Below, piece by piece: positions 8,370 to 19,243 of a stretch of DNA of 64,000 nt. The DNA comes from Microvirga pakistanensis (GTDB taxonomy: Bacteria > Pseudomonadota > Alphaproteobacteria > Rhizobiales > Beijerinckiaceae), in contig NZ_SPJX01000469.1 of assembly GCF_004458765.1 (NCBI RefSeq), positions 186,001 through 250,000 on the forward strand, in the 5' to 3' direction. Made by a program: the position numbers and the translations under genes. The notes under the pieces were generated by a model. It searched no databases, was not told the origin of the DNA, and was given only the letters and a program-made list of their open reading frames with translations. Within the stretch, counting starts at the first letter, position 1; the number at the start of each line of letters is the position of its first letter.

Positions 8370-10586
8370 TTACGATCGCCCACCCCACCGGAACAGGAGC
8401 GTGCTCAAGGGCGGAAGCCTGAGCGTCAGGGAGAAGGGCTGGCCGTGCGAGGGAGCGTCCTCCGTGGGCAAGCCGCCTCCATTTCCCATGTTGCTCCCGC
8501 CGTAGATCTCAGCATCGGTATTGACGATCTCGTGCCAGAGGCCTGCCTTCGGCACGCCGATGCGGTAGCCCGTTCTCGGAACAGGCGTCATGTTGCTGAC
8601 CGCGAGGATGACGGAACCTCCGTCACCTGCCGTTCTCAGCATCGCAAAGACGGAATTCGCCGAGTCGTCCGCGACCGCCCATGCGAAGCCTCTGGGGTCG
8701 CTGTCGGTGCTATGGAGTGCAGGCTCGGAGGCGTAGACGCGGTTCAGATCGCGCACGAGCCGCTGAACTCCCGCATGGAGCGGGTGATCCAGCAGATCCC
8801 AATCGATCGAAGCGTCATGGTTCCATTCCCGGTTCTGGGCGATTTCGCCCCCCATGAAGAGGAGCTTCTTTCCCGGGTGGGCCCACATGTACCCGAAATA
8901 GGCGCGGAGATTCGCAAAACGCTGCCACTCGTCGCCCGGCATCTTTCGGATGAGGGATCCCTTTCCATGCACGACCTCGTCATGGGACAGGGGAAGGATG
9001 AAGCGTTCCGAATACGCGTAAATCATCCCGAACGTGAACGCGCCGTGATTGTAGCTGCGATAAATCGGATCCTGCTCCATATAGTGGAGCGTGTCGTGCA
9101 TCCAGCCCATGTTCCACTTGAAGGTGAAGCCGAGCCCCCCCTCCTCGACGGGCTGCGTCACACCCGGCCAGGCCGTGGATTCCTCCGCGATCGTGATGGC
9201 GCCGCGACCCCGCTGGGCGATGATGCTGTTGAGGTGCTTGAAGAACTCGATCGCTTCGAGGTTTTCCCGTCCGCCGAACTTGTTGGGAATCCACTCGCCC
9301 TGTTTTCGGCTATAGTCCCGGTAGAGCATCGATGCGACGGCATCGACCCGGAGCGCATCGATGTGGAAGCGCTCCAGCCAGTGGAGCGCGCTGGCGATCA
9401 GAAAACCCTTCACCTCGTTTCGACCGAGATTGTAGATGAGCGTGTTCCAATCCTGATGGAATCCCTCCCGCGGGTCCTGATGCTCGTAAAGCGCCGTTCC
9501 GTCGAATTGCGCGAGGCCCCAGACGTCGGTTGGGAAGTGAGCCGGGACCCAGTCGAGGATCACTCCAACCCCAGCCTCGTGGCACCGGTTCACGAACTCG
9601 GCGAAATCATCCGGCGTTCCGTATCGTCCGGTCGGAGCGAACAGGCCGAGCGGCTGATAGCCCCATGAACCGCCGAACGGATATTCCATGATCGGTAGAA
9701 GCTCGATGTGGGTGAACCCCATTCCCACCACGTAGGGGATCAGACGATCGGCCAGTTCGGTCCAATCGAGAGAGCGGTTCTCCTCCTCCCGCAACCGCAT
9801 CCAGGAGCCGGCATGGACCTCGTAGACCGAAATGGCTGAAGCGTCCGTCTGGCGGGCGGCTCTGTTACTCATCCACTCGGAATCCGTCCACGCGAAGGGC
9901 TCCGACCGCGCGACGACGGACGCGGTGCCCGGCGCCGCTTCGCCCGATCGCGCAACCGGGTCTGCTTTCTGCGGAAGCAGCTGACCGTGAGGCCCGATCA
10001 GCTCGTATTTGTACCGCTCGCCGGGGCCGAGGCGTGGGACGAAGAGTTCCCATATGCCGACCTCGCGGCGCAGCCGCATCGGATGGCGCCGCCCATCCCA
10101 ACTGTTGAAGTCTCCGACGACGGAAACCCGCCGGGCATTCGGCGCCCAGACGGCGAAGCGTACGCCAGGGACGCCGTCGATGGTCATCGGCTGCGCACCC
10201 AGCACATGGCTCAACTCGTAGTGAGTGCCCTGCCCGATCAGATGCAGATCGAGGTCGCCGAGGAGAGGACCGAAGCTGTACGGGTCCTCGGTTTCCTGAA
10301 CGGCGTCGGGCCAGTGGATCCGGAGCTTGTAGGACGCCTGGTGCTCGAGCCGGCCGGCGAACAGCCCGTCCGCATGCACGAGACGGAGCCGGGCGATCTC
10401 GCGACCGCTGCCGATTTCGACGATCTCGACAGCCGTGGCGCCCGGCATGAACACGCGGACGATACTCCCCTGGTCGCCAGAATGCTGACCGAGAATCGAG
10501 AACGGATCTCCATGGCGTCCCTCGATCAAAGCCTGGATGCCGGCTGGGTCGGTGCCGGCGAGGAGAACGTCATGTCTCGGCGTCAT
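8370..10586 (-). CDS. glgB: 1,4-alpha-glucan branching enzyme GlgB
   Basis: The 738-residue GH13 enzyme makes alpha-1,6 branches in glycogen-like glucan. It has an N-terminal CBM48 region at about residues 30-230 ([18 protein letters not shown]), a catalytic barrel with nucleophile D415 in [10 protein letters not shown], general acid E468 in [18 protein letters not shown] and FMGGEIAQ motifs, and a C-terminal beta domain. The D-to-E spacing of 53 residues equals that of E. coli GlgB (405/458). The start overlaps the treS-mak stop as ATGA, with AGGAGG upstream, so it is the last gene of a coupled glgE-treS/mak-glgB operon. In this context it branches glucan made by GlgE. Confidence 0.96.
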   Translation of the reverse strand: MTPRHDVLLAGTDPAGIQALIEGRHGDPFSILGQHSGDQGSIVRVFMPGATAVEIVEIGSGREIARLRLVHADGLFAGRLEHQASYKLRIHWPDAVQETEDPYSFGPLLGDLDLHLIGQGTHYELSHVLGAQPMTIDGVPGVRFAVWAPNARRVSVVGDFNSWDGRRHPMRLRREVGIWELFVPRLGPGERYKYELIGPHGQLLPQKADPVARSGEAAPGTASVVARSEPFAWTDSEWMSNRAARQTDASAISVYEVHAGSWMRLREEENRSLDWTELADRLIPYVVGMGFTHIELLPIMEYPFGGSWGYQPLGLFAPTGRYGTPDDFAEFVNRCHEAGVGVILDWVPAHFPTDVWGLAQFDGTALYEHQDPREGFHQDWNTLIYNLGRNEVKGFLIASALHWLERFHIDALRVDAVASMLYRDYSRKQGEWIPNKFGGRENLEAIEFFKHLNSIIAQRGRGAITIAEESTAWPGVTQPVEEGGLGFTFKWNMGWMHDTLHYMEQDPIYRSYNHGAFTFGMIYAYSERFILPLSHDEVVHGKGSLIRKMPGDEWQRFANLRAYFGYMWAHPGKKLLFMGGEIAQNREWNHDASIDWDLLDHPLHAGVQRLVRDLNRVYASEPALHSTDSDPRGFAWAVADDSANSVFAMLRTAGDGGSVILAVSNMTPVPRTGYRIGVPKAGLWHEIVNTDAEIYGGSNMGNGGGLPTEDAPSHGQPFSLTLRLPPLSTLLFRWGGRS

Positions 10587-13500
10587 TCATGGCCTCCTGT
10601 GCCTTCTTCCACGAGGCGATGCACGAGCTCGGAAAGGCCGCGAAGGGGTATCGTCAGCCATTTCGGGCGATTGGAGGCCTCGTATTGGACTTCATAGGCG
10701 GCTTTCTCCAGAAGGAACAGGTCGAGGAGCGCCCCGTGCCTGCCGGAGGAGAGCCCCAGATCGGGAGCCTGGGACGTGGTCTCCCAATACGCCTCCAGAA
10801 AGGCCTTCTCGGCTCCGGCATGGAAGGTCCCGAGCAGGGATTTCCGGATGTCGCGGAACTGCGAGGTGGAAATGTCCTCGTCGGGCATCGAGGCTGTGAC
10901 GGCCACGTAGTCGAGCGAGCGGAGCAATCCGGCAACGTCGCGGAGCGGGCTCGTCTTCGCGCGCCTCTCGTCCAGCTCACGCACGGGTTCTCCTTCGAAA
11001 TCGATGATGTAGGCATCGCCCTGTGCGACGAGGACCTGCCCAAAGTGGAAGTCCCCGTGAATGCGCGTCAGCAGCGTCCCGCGACCGGTTTCCGCGAGCC
11101 GGTCGACAGCTGCGGTCAGCCTGTCACGCTGCTCCAGGATACGCCCGGCCTGTGCCGCGGGTTCGGCGTCCAGCTCTCCGTGAAGCCTGTCCAGAATGTC
11201 GAGAGCGGACACGAGCTGATCGCGGGCCCTCGCCTTCCAGGATTCGATCTCGTCGGCTCCGGCCTGGACCGGCGCGAAAGCGGGATCGTCCGTGGGCGCG
11301 GCCAATGCCACGTGCAGCTCGCCCAGCCGGCGTCCCACGACCTCGGCGAAGTTCTCCAGCGTCGTGAAGATTCCCTCCTCCGGAACGGCGTCGTTCTCGA
11401 TGAGCTCATACTCGTCGAGGGTCCGCTTCAGGTTCTCGAGCATCCAGTTCCAGGCGTCGCCCTGGTTGCGGATCGCTCCCTGGACGATTCCCAGCGTATG
11501 GGGTGTCCCGTCGCCCGAGACCCGCAGGATCTGTCCCAGGAGAGGCGCGGAGTTCTGGTACCCCACCTTGGTCAGATATTGCGTCACCTCCGCTTCCGGG
11601 TGCACGCCGGCGAAAACGCGCCGGACCAGCTTGATCATGGCAAGGTCGCCGATGATCAGCGAGCTGTTCGACTGCTCGGCTGACAGCCAGCGGATGGGAG
11701 CGTCCGAGGTGACCTGCAGGCAATCGAGCTGGGGAGTGCCCTCGAACCGGATCTCTCCGTCCGGGGTCTGCACCGCGGATCTCTCGCAGAGGGCCTGGAG
11801 GACGGCATGCGCCCATCGATCGACGGCAAAACCATCCGTCAGGAATCCGACTCGAGGGCCCCGGCGAACCCGCGCCAGCGCGAGCTGCTGCGGCAGGGGC
11901 GACGGGTTGGCGCTTTCCCATGCAATGCCGAGAGGCATGAAGTAGCGCTCGGTGCGCTGGCCGACCGATACCTCGATTTCCGACATCAGGACGTCATCCG
12001 TGAACGGCATGTCCACCGCCCACGGAATCCGTGCCTCGTGCAGCGTCTCGTTCTTGGAGGCGAACCAGCGCCTGATCGGAAGGTAGGTCGGCAGGATGTC
12101 CCGGGCGATCATCTCCATGTGTCGATTGTCCAGGCCTCCGTGGAGGGCGCCTCTTAGAACCAGGGTCTCGAATTCGGTCAGCTGCTCGGGAGGGGCCGTT
12201 CTCCATTGCGGGCTCTCGACCTCCGTCGTCAGCTGGAACCAGTAGAAGCCATAGGGCGGCAGGGTCAGCAGGTAGGTCAGCTGGCCGATTGGCGGGAACG
12301 GCGACGGGCCGGTCATCTCGACCGGAACCCGGCCGGCGAAGGCGGACAGATCGAGCTCCACCGCCTGGGGCGTCCGCGACAGGTTCGCGACGCACAGGAT
12401 CGTCTCGCCCTCATGCTCGCGCAGATAGGCCAGCACCTTGCGGTTCGTCGGGTACAGAAGTCGAAACGTGCCGCGTCCGAAGGCGTGGTGGTTGCGGCGG
12501 AGCATCAGCATGCGGCGCATCCAGTTCAGGAGGGAATGCTGATCGCGGCTCTGCGCCTCCACGTTGACGGACTCGTATCCGTAGACCGGATCCATGATCG
12601 CCGGCAGCACCAGGCTCGCCGGGTCGGCCCGGGAGAATCCACCATTCCGGTCAGGCGACCATTGCATGGGTGTGCGGACACCGTCGCGGTCACCGAGATA
12701 AATGTTGTCGCCCATGCCGATTTCGTCCCCGTAATAGACGACGGGGGTTCCAGGCATCGACAGGAGAAGCGCATTCATCAGCTCGATCCGTCGGCGGTCG
12801 CGCTGCATGAGCGGCGCCAACCTGCGACGGATGCCGAGGTTGATGCGCGCTCGCTTGTCGGCAGCGTAGGTATTCCAGAGGTAATCGCGTTCCTCATCCG
12901 TCACCATCTCCAGAGTGAGCTCGTCGTGGTTCCGGAGAAAGATGGCCCATTGGCAGTTCTCGGGGATCTCAGGCGTCTGGCGGAGGATGTCCGTGATGGG
13001 GAAGCGGTCTTCCTTCGCAATGGCCATGTACATGCGCGGCATCAGGGGAAAATGGAACGCCATGTGGCATTCGTCGCCGTCACCGAAATATTCCTGGGTG
13101 TCCTCGGGCCATTGGTTGGCCTCCGCCAGCAGCATCCGGTCCGGATAGGTCTCGTCGAGGGCAGCGCGGATCTTCTTCAGGACCTGGTGGGTTTCGGGGA
13201 GGTTTTCGTTATTCGTGCCTTCCCGCTCCACGAGATAGGGAATCGCGTCGAGGCGAAGGCCGTCGATGCCCATGTCGAGCCAGAACCGCATGACGCTCAG
13301 GACTTCCTTGAGGACGCGCGGATTGTCGAAGTTGAGATCCGGCTGGTGCGAGTAGAAGCGGTGCCAGAAATACGCTCCCGCCGCGGCATCCCAGGTCCAG
13401 TTCGATTTCTCCGTGTCGAGAAAGATGATCCGGGTCTCGGGATATTTCTGGTCCGTGTCCGACCAGACGTAGAAATCGCGCTCCCGCGAACCGGGCTTAG

Positions 13501-13903
13501 CGTGGCGCGCACGCTGAAACCAGGGATGCTGGTCGGACGTGTGGTTGATCACCAGTTCCGTGATGACGCGCAGGCCGCGGGCATGCGCCTCGCGGACGAA
13601 GGTCTTGAACTCCTTCAAGGTTCCATAGTCGGGGCTCACATCCCTGTACTCGGCGATGTCATACCCGTCGTCGAGGCGCGGGGACGGATAGAACGGCAGC
13701 AGCCAGACCGTGTTGACGCCGAGCGAGGCGATGTAATCCAACTTGGCGAGCAGGCCCGCGAAATCGCCGATGCCGTCGTTGTTGGCATCGAAGAACGATT
13801 TGACGTGCAGTTGGTAGATGATGGCGTCCTTGTACCAGAGCGGATCGTTCCCGAGAGACGCTTCGCTCTTGAGAGCCGTGTCGTTCTTCTTGAGCATTCT
13901 CAC
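10583..13903 (-). CDS. treS: Trehalose synthase-maltokinase fusion TreS-Mak
   Basis: This encodes 1106 residues. The N-terminal half (about 15-560) is a GH13 trehalose synthase, interconverting trehalose and maltose; the nucleophile is D219 in [10 protein letters not shown], the acid/base E261 in [12 protein letters not shown], and the transition-state Asp is in NHDELT near 327. The C-terminal half (about 600-1106) is an ATP-dependent maltokinase with the kinase-like [10 protein letters not shown] loop near residue 950 and the metal-binding DFEGEP near 967. The fusion therefore feeds maltose-1-phosphate to GlgE. Numbering is from a GTG at 13903 that overlaps the glgE stop (GTGA); an ATG at 13897 is better spaced from AAAGGAT and may be the true start. 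Such fusions are known in proteobacteria. Confidence 0.95.
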   Translation of the reverse strand: MRMLKKNDTALKSEASLGNDPLWYKDAIIYQLHVKSFFDANNDGIGDFAGLLAKLDYIASLGVNTVWLLPFYPSPRLDDGYDIAEYRDVSPDYGTLKEFKTFVREAHARGLRVITELVINHTSDQHPWFQRARHAKPGSRERDFYVWSDTDQKYPETRIIFLDTEKSNWTWDAAAGAYFWHRFYSHQPDLNFDNPRVLKEVLSVMRFWLDMGIDGLRLDAIPYLVEREGTNNENLPETHQVLKKIRAALDETYPDRMLLAEANQWPEDTQEYFGDGDECHMAFHFPLMPRMYMAIAKEDRFPITDILRQTPEIPENCQWAIFLRNHDELTLEMVTDEERDYLWNTYAADKRARINLGIRRRLAPLMQRDRRRIELMNALLLSMPGTPVVYYGDEIGMGDNIYLGDRDGVRTPMQWSPDRNGGFSRADPASLVLPAIMDPVYGYESVNVEAQSRDQHSLLNWMRRMLMLRRNHHAFGRGTFRLLYPTNRKVLAYLREHEGETILCVANLSRTPQAVELDLSAFAGRVPVEMTGPSPFPPIGQLTYLLTLPPYGFYWFQLTTEVESPQWRTAPPEQLTEFETLVLRGALHGGLDNRHMEMIARDILPTYLPIRRWFASKNETLHEARIPWAVDMPFTDDVLMSEIEVSVGQRTERYFMPLGIAWESANPSPLPQQLALARVRRGPRVGFLTDGFAVDRWAHAVLQALCERSAVQTPDGEIRFEGTPQLDCLQVTSDAPIRWLSAEQSNSSLIIGDLAMIKLVRRVFAGVHPEAEVTQYLTKVGYQNSAPLLGQILRVSGDGTPHTLGIVQGAIRNQGDAWNWMLENLKRTLDEYELIENDAVPEEGIFTTLENFAEVVGRRLGELHVALAAPTDDPAFAPVQAGADEIESWKARARDQLVSALDILDRLHGELDAEPAAQAGRILEQRDRLTAAVDRLAETGRGTLLTRIHGDFHFGQVLVAQGDAYIIDFEGEPVRELDERRAKTSPLRDVAGLLRSLDYVAVTASMPDEDISTSQFRDIRKSLLGTFHAGAEKAFLEAYWETTSQAPDLGLSSGRHGALLDLFLLEKAAYEVQYEASNRPKWLTIPLRGLSELVHRLVEEGTGGHE

Positions 13904-16900
13904 TTATCCTTTGGGGCAACTCGCCAGATCGAGAAGGGAATCTCGGCCGGGTCGCAGCGGATGCGCTGATACTTTCCGGTCCAGCTGAAGCGGTGGTGAC
14001 GTACGAGATCCTCGACGGCCAGCGTGCCGTGGTCCGGGAGACCGAACTTCCAGAGCGGCAGCTCCACATCCGCTTCCTGAACGTTGTGAGGATCGACGCT
14101 GACGGCCACGAGCAGAACGTTCTCACGCCCGGGCGTCGCTTTCTCGAAGAACAGCACCTTGTCGTTCCAGGCATTGAGGAGCGAGATGTTGAGATGGGAA
14201 TGGAGCGCCGGGTTGTCGCGCCGGATCCGGTTGAGGATCGAAATCTCGTTGATGATGTTGCCCGGCCGGTCCCAATCCCATGCGCGGATCTCGTACTTCT
14301 CACTGTCGGCGTATTCCTTCTTCTTAACGTCCGGGCGGCCTTCGCAGAGCTCGAAGCCGCTGTACATGCCCCAGAGGCCGGAGAGCGTCGTCGCAAGAGC
14401 GGCCCGGATCAGGTACGCCGACCGGGGAGCATTCTGCAGGAAGTCCGGATTGATGTCCGGCGTGTTCACGAAGAAGTGCGGCCGGAAGAAGTCTTTCGGC
14501 GCCGTCTGCGTGAGCTCCGTCATGTATTCCGCCAGCTCCCACTTTTCATTGCGCCACGTGAAATAAGTGTAGGATTGCGAGAAGCCGATCTTCGCGAGCC
14601 GGTACATGATCTTCGGCCGCGTGAAGGCTTCCGCCAGGAAGGCGACGTCCGGATGGTCGCGCCGCACGTCCGCGATCAGCCACTCCCAGAAGGGGAACGG
14701 CTTCGTGTGCGGATTGTCGATCCGGAAGAGTTTGACCCCCTGCTCGACCCAGAGCAGGATGGTGTCGCGCAGCTCCAGCCACAGGGACGGCACCGCCCCC
14801 TTGGCGTAGAAGTCGACATTGACGATGTCCTCGTACTTCTTGGGAGGATTCTCGGCGTATTTGATCGTTCCATCCGGCCGCCAGTCGAACCAATCCGGAT
14901 GCTGCTTCAGCCAGGGATGATCGGGTGAGGCCTGAACCGCGACGTCCAGCGCCAGTTCCAGGCCGTGCTCGGCCGCAGCCGCCACGAGCCGCCGGAAGTC
15001 CTCGAACGTGCCGAGCTCCGGGTGAATCGAGTCGTGACCACCCTCTTCCGAACCGATCGCATAGGGGCTTCCCGGATCGTCCGGACCCGCCGTAAGGCTG
15101 TTATTCCGCCCTTTCCGGTGGGTTCGTCCGATCGGATGGATCGGGGGCATGTAGAGAACGTCGAACCCCATGTCGCGGATGTACGGGAGCTTGCGGATCA
15201 CGTCGTCGAACGTGCCGTGACGATGGGGATCGTCGCTCATCGAGCGCGGGAACAGCTCGTACCAGCTCGCGAAACCGGCGGCGCTCCGCTCCGCGTCGAC
15301 CGGGATCGGCCTGGAACGCACCAGGAAGGGCCGTCGATCCGCCGCCGTCATGATCTCCGACGTCTCCGGGGCCAGAAGGATCTCGAGGCGGGTCTCGTAG
15401 TCCGCATCGGCGAGCCTTTCTGCCAGCGGCCGGACGCGCTCGGCGATGCCGCTCCCTGTCTCGGCGTGCGCCGCCTCGACCAGCAGGCGCCCCTCCTCCA
15501 GCTCGAGCGTGACGTCGAGGCCGGCGGCGTACTTCTTCTCCAACTCCGACCGGAAGATCGCGAACGGATCGCGCCAGGCCTGGACGGCGAACTCGTACCG
15601 GCCGAGGCGTTCCAGTGGGAATTCCGCGCTCCACCGATCATTGACCATCAGCGTCATGCGGGTCTCGCGCCATCGATCTTCGTCGGCAGCCCGCCAGAGC
15701 AGCGCTGCCACCAGCGGATCATGCCCGTCGCCGAAAATATCGGCCTCCACCCTCACCAGCTCACCGACGATGCGCTTGACCGGAAATTCCCCCTCGTCCA
15801 CGGCCGGTGTAATCCTCTCGATCACGAGCCGGGGCGCGGCGGTTGCCTGCTCCACGCCCGGGACGGACACCGCGCCGACAACGGCTGCGAGAGGTTTTCC
15901 TTCCAGGATCCGGACCTCGCCCGGCCGAAGGAGGACGGTGGTGGCCGGTGTGAGTTCGGCCCCTTCCCCGCCGATCTCCTGGAACGGCATGAACTGCGCG
16001 CCGCTCTCCGAAACCAGGAACGACCCCGCCGCCTGCGCTGTCCGGCGCAGGTCGGCGTTCGCGACGACCAGACGGGCTGCCTTGCTCTGCCGAACATCCT
16101 CCGCGTCGGTTCTCAACAAGGCCGTGACGGGAGACGCATGTCCCACGACGAGATGCACGGGTTTGCGCGTGAAATGTCCATTACTGCGGGCGAGCACCTG
16201 GTTCGCCGTCCGAACCTCTCCCGTGAGATCGAACATCCCTTTCTCGCGCAACGTTCTCAACCCCATCCCGTCGCCGCGCGTCGGATCGAACCTGTCCCTG
16301 CTGCCGAATTCGAACCCCATGGGCAGAAGCAGACCGTCCCCCAAGGCGGCGGAAAGGCGCAAGGCACGGGTGGCGCGGCGCTCGAGCACGTCCATGGGCT
16401 CGACCTCGTGCACGATGCGCTTGTCGAACGGAGCTTCCGGGAACGCGATCTCGTAACCGATGCCCCGTTGCAGTTCGTGTTCGTCGACGATCCAGTCCTC
16501 CCGCAGATCCCACCATCGCAGCGAAGAGAACGTGCCGTCGAACCCTGCTCCGCGCAGCGCCCGCCTTGCCTCGAATCTGGCGCCCGGGGTCCAGGCGAGG
16601 AAGCGAACCTCGGATGCATTTCCCCGGACCATGCCGATGAGGCGCTCCAGAGCCGCCGGAGGCATGCTGTCCCAGTGCAGGCAGCGAAAACCCGATACGC
16701 CAGCGGCCGTGGCAGCCCGCAGCCGGTCCGCGAGCATCGCCAGATAGGGATGATCGGCCGGATCGGCGCCATCGAAGGGAACGACGACAGCCTCCCTCTC
16801 GCCCGGATCCCGCCGGGGATCGGGAATGTCGGAACCGGAGGGTGCGAGACCGAGCTCATGGGCAAAGACGCTGTCCGCCGCAACCCGGTCGACCGTCACG

Positions 16901-17223
16901 TCGACGGCCAGGGACAGATTGCGTGCTTGGGTCTTCTCGACGAGGCGGGCCAGAGCCTCGACGGCGTCCTCGTGTCCGAGAGCTGGATGAAGGCGCCTCA
17001 TGTCGAGCGGAAGGAGGATGCTGCCGCTGTGACCTGGCTCGAACGGAGGCGCCATCAGAATGGTGTCGAAGCCCAGGTCGACTGCGTGATCGAGGATCTC
17101 ATCCCAGGCGTGAAAGGGCCCCGCCAGCAGCGGGTGCACATAATAGATTCGAGGCCCCGTCTGGTCCCTGCCCTCTGCCCGGGCCATTCGAGGATGTGTA
17201 CGGACGTTGTCTGCTGGTGACAC
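13900..17223 (-). CDS. glgE: Maltosyltransferase GlgE with extra N-terminal GH13-like barrel
   Basis: This encodes 1107 residues, about 400 more than classical GlgE. Residues about 440-1107 are a complete GH13_3 GlgE, which elongates alpha-1,4-glucan with maltose from maltose-1-phosphate: an N-domain, NPPKKYEDI, nucleophile D836 in FRIDNPHTKP, acid/base E865 in FLAEAFTRP, and the beta-sandwich tail. Residues about 25-430 are a second, degenerate copy of the barrel. FRCLHWDS aligns with FRIDNPH and FLAWTPGA with FLAEAFTR, both 29 residues apart, so the nucleophile is L182 and the acid/base W211. This half should be inactive and may bind glucan or aid assembly (inference). GTG start at 17223; an ATG at 17187 is the alternative. 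It is first in the operon with treS-mak and glgB. Confidence 0.93.
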   Translation of the reverse strand: MSPADNVRTHPRMARAEGRDQTGPRIYYVHPLLAGPFHAWDEILDHAVDLGFDTILMAPPFEPGHSGSILLPLDMRRLHPALGHEDAVEALARLVEKTQARNLSLAVDVTVDRVAADSVFAHELGLAPSGSDIPDPRRDPGEREAVVVPFDGADPADHPYLAMLADRLRAATAAGVSGFRCLHWDSMPPAALERLIGMVRGNASEVRFLAWTPGARFEARRALRGAGFDGTFSSLRWWDLREDWIVDEHELQRGIGYEIAFPEAPFDKRIVHEVEPMDVLERRATRALRLSAALGDGLLLPMGFEFGSRDRFDPTRGDGMGLRTLREKGMFDLTGEVRTANQVLARSNGHFTRKPVHLVVGHASPVTALLRTDAEDVRQSKAARLVVANADLRRTAQAAGSFLVSESGAQFMPFQEIGGEGAELTPATTVLLRPGEVRILEGKPLAAVVGAVSVPGVEQATAAPRLVIERITPAVDEGEFPVKRIVGELVRVEADIFGDGHDPLVAALLWRAADEDRWRETRMTLMVNDRWSAEFPLERLGRYEFAVQAWRDPFAIFRSELEKKYAAGLDVTLELEEGRLLVEAAHAETGSGIAERVRPLAERLADADYETRLEILLAPETSEIMTAADRRPFLVRSRPIPVDAERSAAGFASWYELFPRSMSDDPHRHGTFDDVIRKLPYIRDMGFDVLYMPPIHPIGRTHRKGRNNSLTAGPDDPGSPYAIGSEEGGHDSIHPELGTFEDFRRLVAAAAEHGLELALDVAVQASPDHPWLKQHPDWFDWRPDGTIKYAENPPKKYEDIVNVDFYAKGAVPSLWLELRDTILLWVEQGVKLFRIDNPHTKPFPFWEWLIADVRRDHPDVAFLAEAFTRPKIMYRLAKIGFSQSYTYFTWRNEKWELAEYMTELTQTAPKDFFRPHFFVNTPDINPDFLQNAPRSAYLIRAALATTLSGLWGMYSGFELCEGRPDVKKKEYADSEKYEIRAWDWDRPGNIINEISILNRIRRDNPALHSHLNISLLNAWNDKVLFFEKATPGRENVLLVAVSVDPHNVQEADVELPLWKFGLPDHGTLAVEDLVRHHRFSWTGKYQRIRCDPAEIPFSIWRVAPKDK

Positions 17224-17318
17224 GATTTGCCCTGCCGCTGTTCGATCGGATCAACCTGTGGCGAGTTCACGACCGACGTCTGGAACGCAATACTTGACCG
17301 GCGTGTCTCCTCGTCAGA

Positions 17319-17344
17319 AACAGCCCCTCTCCGCCTTTGGTTCC
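17319..17344 (-). promoter_or_regulatory. Possible EcfG-type promoter of the glgE operon
   Basis: On the minus strand GGAAC (17344-17340) is followed after 17 bases by TGTT (17322-17319). The alphaproteobacterial general stress sigma factor EcfG recognises GGAAC-N16/17-CGTT, so one -10 base differs. It would give a leader of about 90 bases before glgE. The match alone is weak; the stronger match before the adjacent otsA gene makes it more plausible. Confidence 0.3.
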
Positions 17345-17392
17345 TGTCGCAAACAAGATCGCTCGGGGTGGACCTGGTGAGAATCGGCCGAT

Positions 17393-18976
17393 TCAGGCCG
17401 GCGCCGTTTCAGGTTCCGGAGATGGGTTGCGTTCGGCATCCGGAGCCGGATGCGCCTCCGTCACTCCGGCAGGGATACGACTGAGGCTGGAGAGGAAGCG
17501 CTGGCACCAGGCCTCGACCGTGTTGACCTGCAAACGCTTCATCATCGTGGCCCACCGTTCGCGCCTTTCCGCCAGGGGCATCTGGAGCGCCCTCGCGATG
17601 GCGGCAGCGCACACTTCCGTGTCATAGGGATTGACCAGGAGAGCGCAGTCGAGCTCATGCGCCGCGCCAGCAAACCGCGACAGAATCAGAACGCCGGGAT
17701 CGTCCGGTTGCTGAGCGGCGACGAACTCTTTCGCGACGAGGTTCATCCCGTCACGCAACGGCGTTACGAGGCCCACGCGAGACATGCGATACAGGCCCGC
17801 GAGCGCCGCATGTCCGACGGTCCTGTTGACATAGCGGACAGGCGTCCAGTCCACTTCTCCGAGATTTCCGTTGGTCCATCCGGCCTGTTCCGCGATCTCG
17901 CGCTGCATGCGCTGATATTCGGGGACGTCGGAGCGGGATTTCGGCGTGATCTGAATGTAGGTGACCCGGTTGCGGAAATCGGGATTGGACGTGATGAAAC
18001 AGGAGAATGCCTCGATCCGCTGCTTCAATCCCTTCGAGTAATCGAGCCTGTCCACGCCGATGATGAGGCTTCGGTTGCCCAGGCTCGCGCGGGTTCGACG
18101 GACCAGAGCATTTCGCTCCGCTCCGGCGGCGGCGCGGGCAAAGGTTTCGGTGTCGATCCCGACGGGAAATGCACCGATCCGAACCCGGTGGCCGTCGATC
18201 TGATGCTCACCGGGCCCGACGGACGATCCGATGTTCTCGCCAACGAGGCAGCGCTCGAAATTCTCCGCGTCCTGGGGCGTGTGAAAGCCCACCAGGTCAT
18301 AGGCGCCGAAGTTTTGGAGAAGGCGGTGATAGGCCGGCAAGGCGCTGGCGACATCGGGCGGCGGCCATGGGATATGCAGAAAGAATCCGATCCGATTGTT
18401 GGAGCCCAGCTTGCGGAGTTCCGACGCCAAGGGGATGAAGTGATAGTCGTGAACCCAGACGATATCGTCTGGTCGCAGCAGGGGGGCGAGCGTGGCCGCG
18501 AATGCCCGGTTGACCCGGAAGTAGCCATCCAGCTCGTGACGCTCGATCTGCACGAGATCGAGCCTGTAGTGACAGACGGGCCACAGGGCGCGATTGGCGA
18601 AACCCGCGTAATATTCGTCGTAATCCTGCTTGGCGAGATCCATAACCGCGAACGTGATGTTGCCCGCCTGTGAGATTCTCGCTCCCTCCGACGGGTTCTC
18701 GACGGTCTCGCCGGACCATCCGAACCAGAGGCCACCGCTCTGCTTCAGGGCTCCCTCGAGCGCAACGGACAGGCCGCCGGCTTTGGTCGAGCCGTCCTTG
18801 GGAACGGGAACCCGGTTGGAGACCACGACCAGGCGCGGGCCGGAGGCGGACGCCCGTCTTCTCTCCAGCTCCGATCCGGACGCTCTCTTGCGGGAACGGG
18901 ACACCCGGTCCGGCATTTCGGATCGACCCACCGGCTGTCGCGGTGCATCGGAAGCGGGATCTGGAATATCGGCCAT
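17393..18976 (-). CDS. otsA: Trehalose-6-phosphate synthase OtsA
   Basis: This GT20 enzyme joins UDP-glucose and glucose-6-phosphate. It is 527 residues from the ATG at 18976 (539 from an upstream ATG at 19012). Visible motifs are VVVSNRVPVP, the GGLSVALEGAL loop, WFGWSG, FLHIPWPPP, GVDRLDYSKGLKQRI and the C-terminal SRFAGAAHEL with ALLVNPYD. Before the first motif lies a polar, arginine-rich 45-residue extension. The shorter start is preferred because a stress-type promoter overlaps the upstream ATG. It is separate from the glgE operon by about 170 bases. No trehalose-6-phosphate phosphatase (otsB) is in the window. Trehalose made from its product can enter glucan synthesis through TreS and GlgE. 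Confidence 0.94.
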   Translation of the reverse strand: MADIPDPASDAPRQPVGRSEMPDRVSRSRKRASGSELERRRASASGPRLVVVSNRVPVPKDGSTKAGGLSVALEGALKQSGGLWFGWSGETVENPSEGARISQAGNITFAVMDLAKQDYDEYYAGFANRALWPVCHYRLDLVQIERHELDGYFRVNRAFAATLAPLLRPDDIVWVHDYHFIPLASELRKLGSNNRIGFFLHIPWPPPDVASALPAYHRLLQNFGAYDLVGFHTPQDAENFERCLVGENIGSSVGPGEHQIDGHRVRIGAFPVGIDTETFARAAAGAERNALVRRTRASLGNRSLIIGVDRLDYSKGLKQRIEAFSCFITSNPDFRNRVTYIQITPKSRSDVPEYQRMQREIAEQAGWTNGNLGEVDWTPVRYVNRTVGHAALAGLYRMSRVGLVTPLRDGMNLVAKEFVAAQQPDDPGVLILSRFAGAAHELDCALLVNPYDTEVCAAAIARALQMPLAERRERWATMMKRLQVNTVEAWCQRFLSSLSRIPAGVTEAHPAPDAERNPSPEPETAPA

Positions 18977-19006
18977 GGCTTGACCTTGAAGGAAGGGTGA
19001 AATTTC

Positions 19007-19031
19007 AACCATCCGTCCAAGGGGCAGTTCC
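19007..19031 (-). promoter_or_regulatory. EcfG-type general stress promoter of otsA
   Basis: On the minus strand GGAAC at 19031-19027 is followed after exactly 16 bases by GGTT at 19010-19007, matching the EcfG consensus GGAAC-N16/17-CGTT except for one base. It covers the first possible ATG of otsA (19012), which would then lie in the promoter, and places transcription start a short distance before the ATG at 18976. Trehalose synthesis is a known member of EcfG regulons. Confidence 0.5.
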
Positions 19032-19128
19032 CACCGGCGAAAAATAAGCTTTGGGATAAGTCCCCAACCTTGGCCTTGGGAGAGAAGCGGGAGGGATGCG
19101 GCGGGGCGTCACGCCTTCTTGCGAATTT

Positions 19129-19165
19129 GATAACTATTCTTGAGTATCACTCTGAAGTTGTTATC
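19129..19165. promoter_or_regulatory. Inverted GATAAC/GTTATC pair in otsA-glgP divergent region
   Basis: GATAAC at 19129-19134 and GTTATC at 19160-19165 form a 6-base inverted pair with a 25-base AT-rich spacer, in the 260-base gap between divergent otsA and glgP. The spacing would suit a dimeric regulator or part of the glgP promoter. The repeat is short and may be chance. Confidence 0.2.
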
Positions 19166-19243
19166 GGTCTATTCAAGGGATGCGCGCAAAATATAAATGA
19201 GAACGCGTCCCGCAATCGATAATAGAAGATTTGGGGGTTGCCT

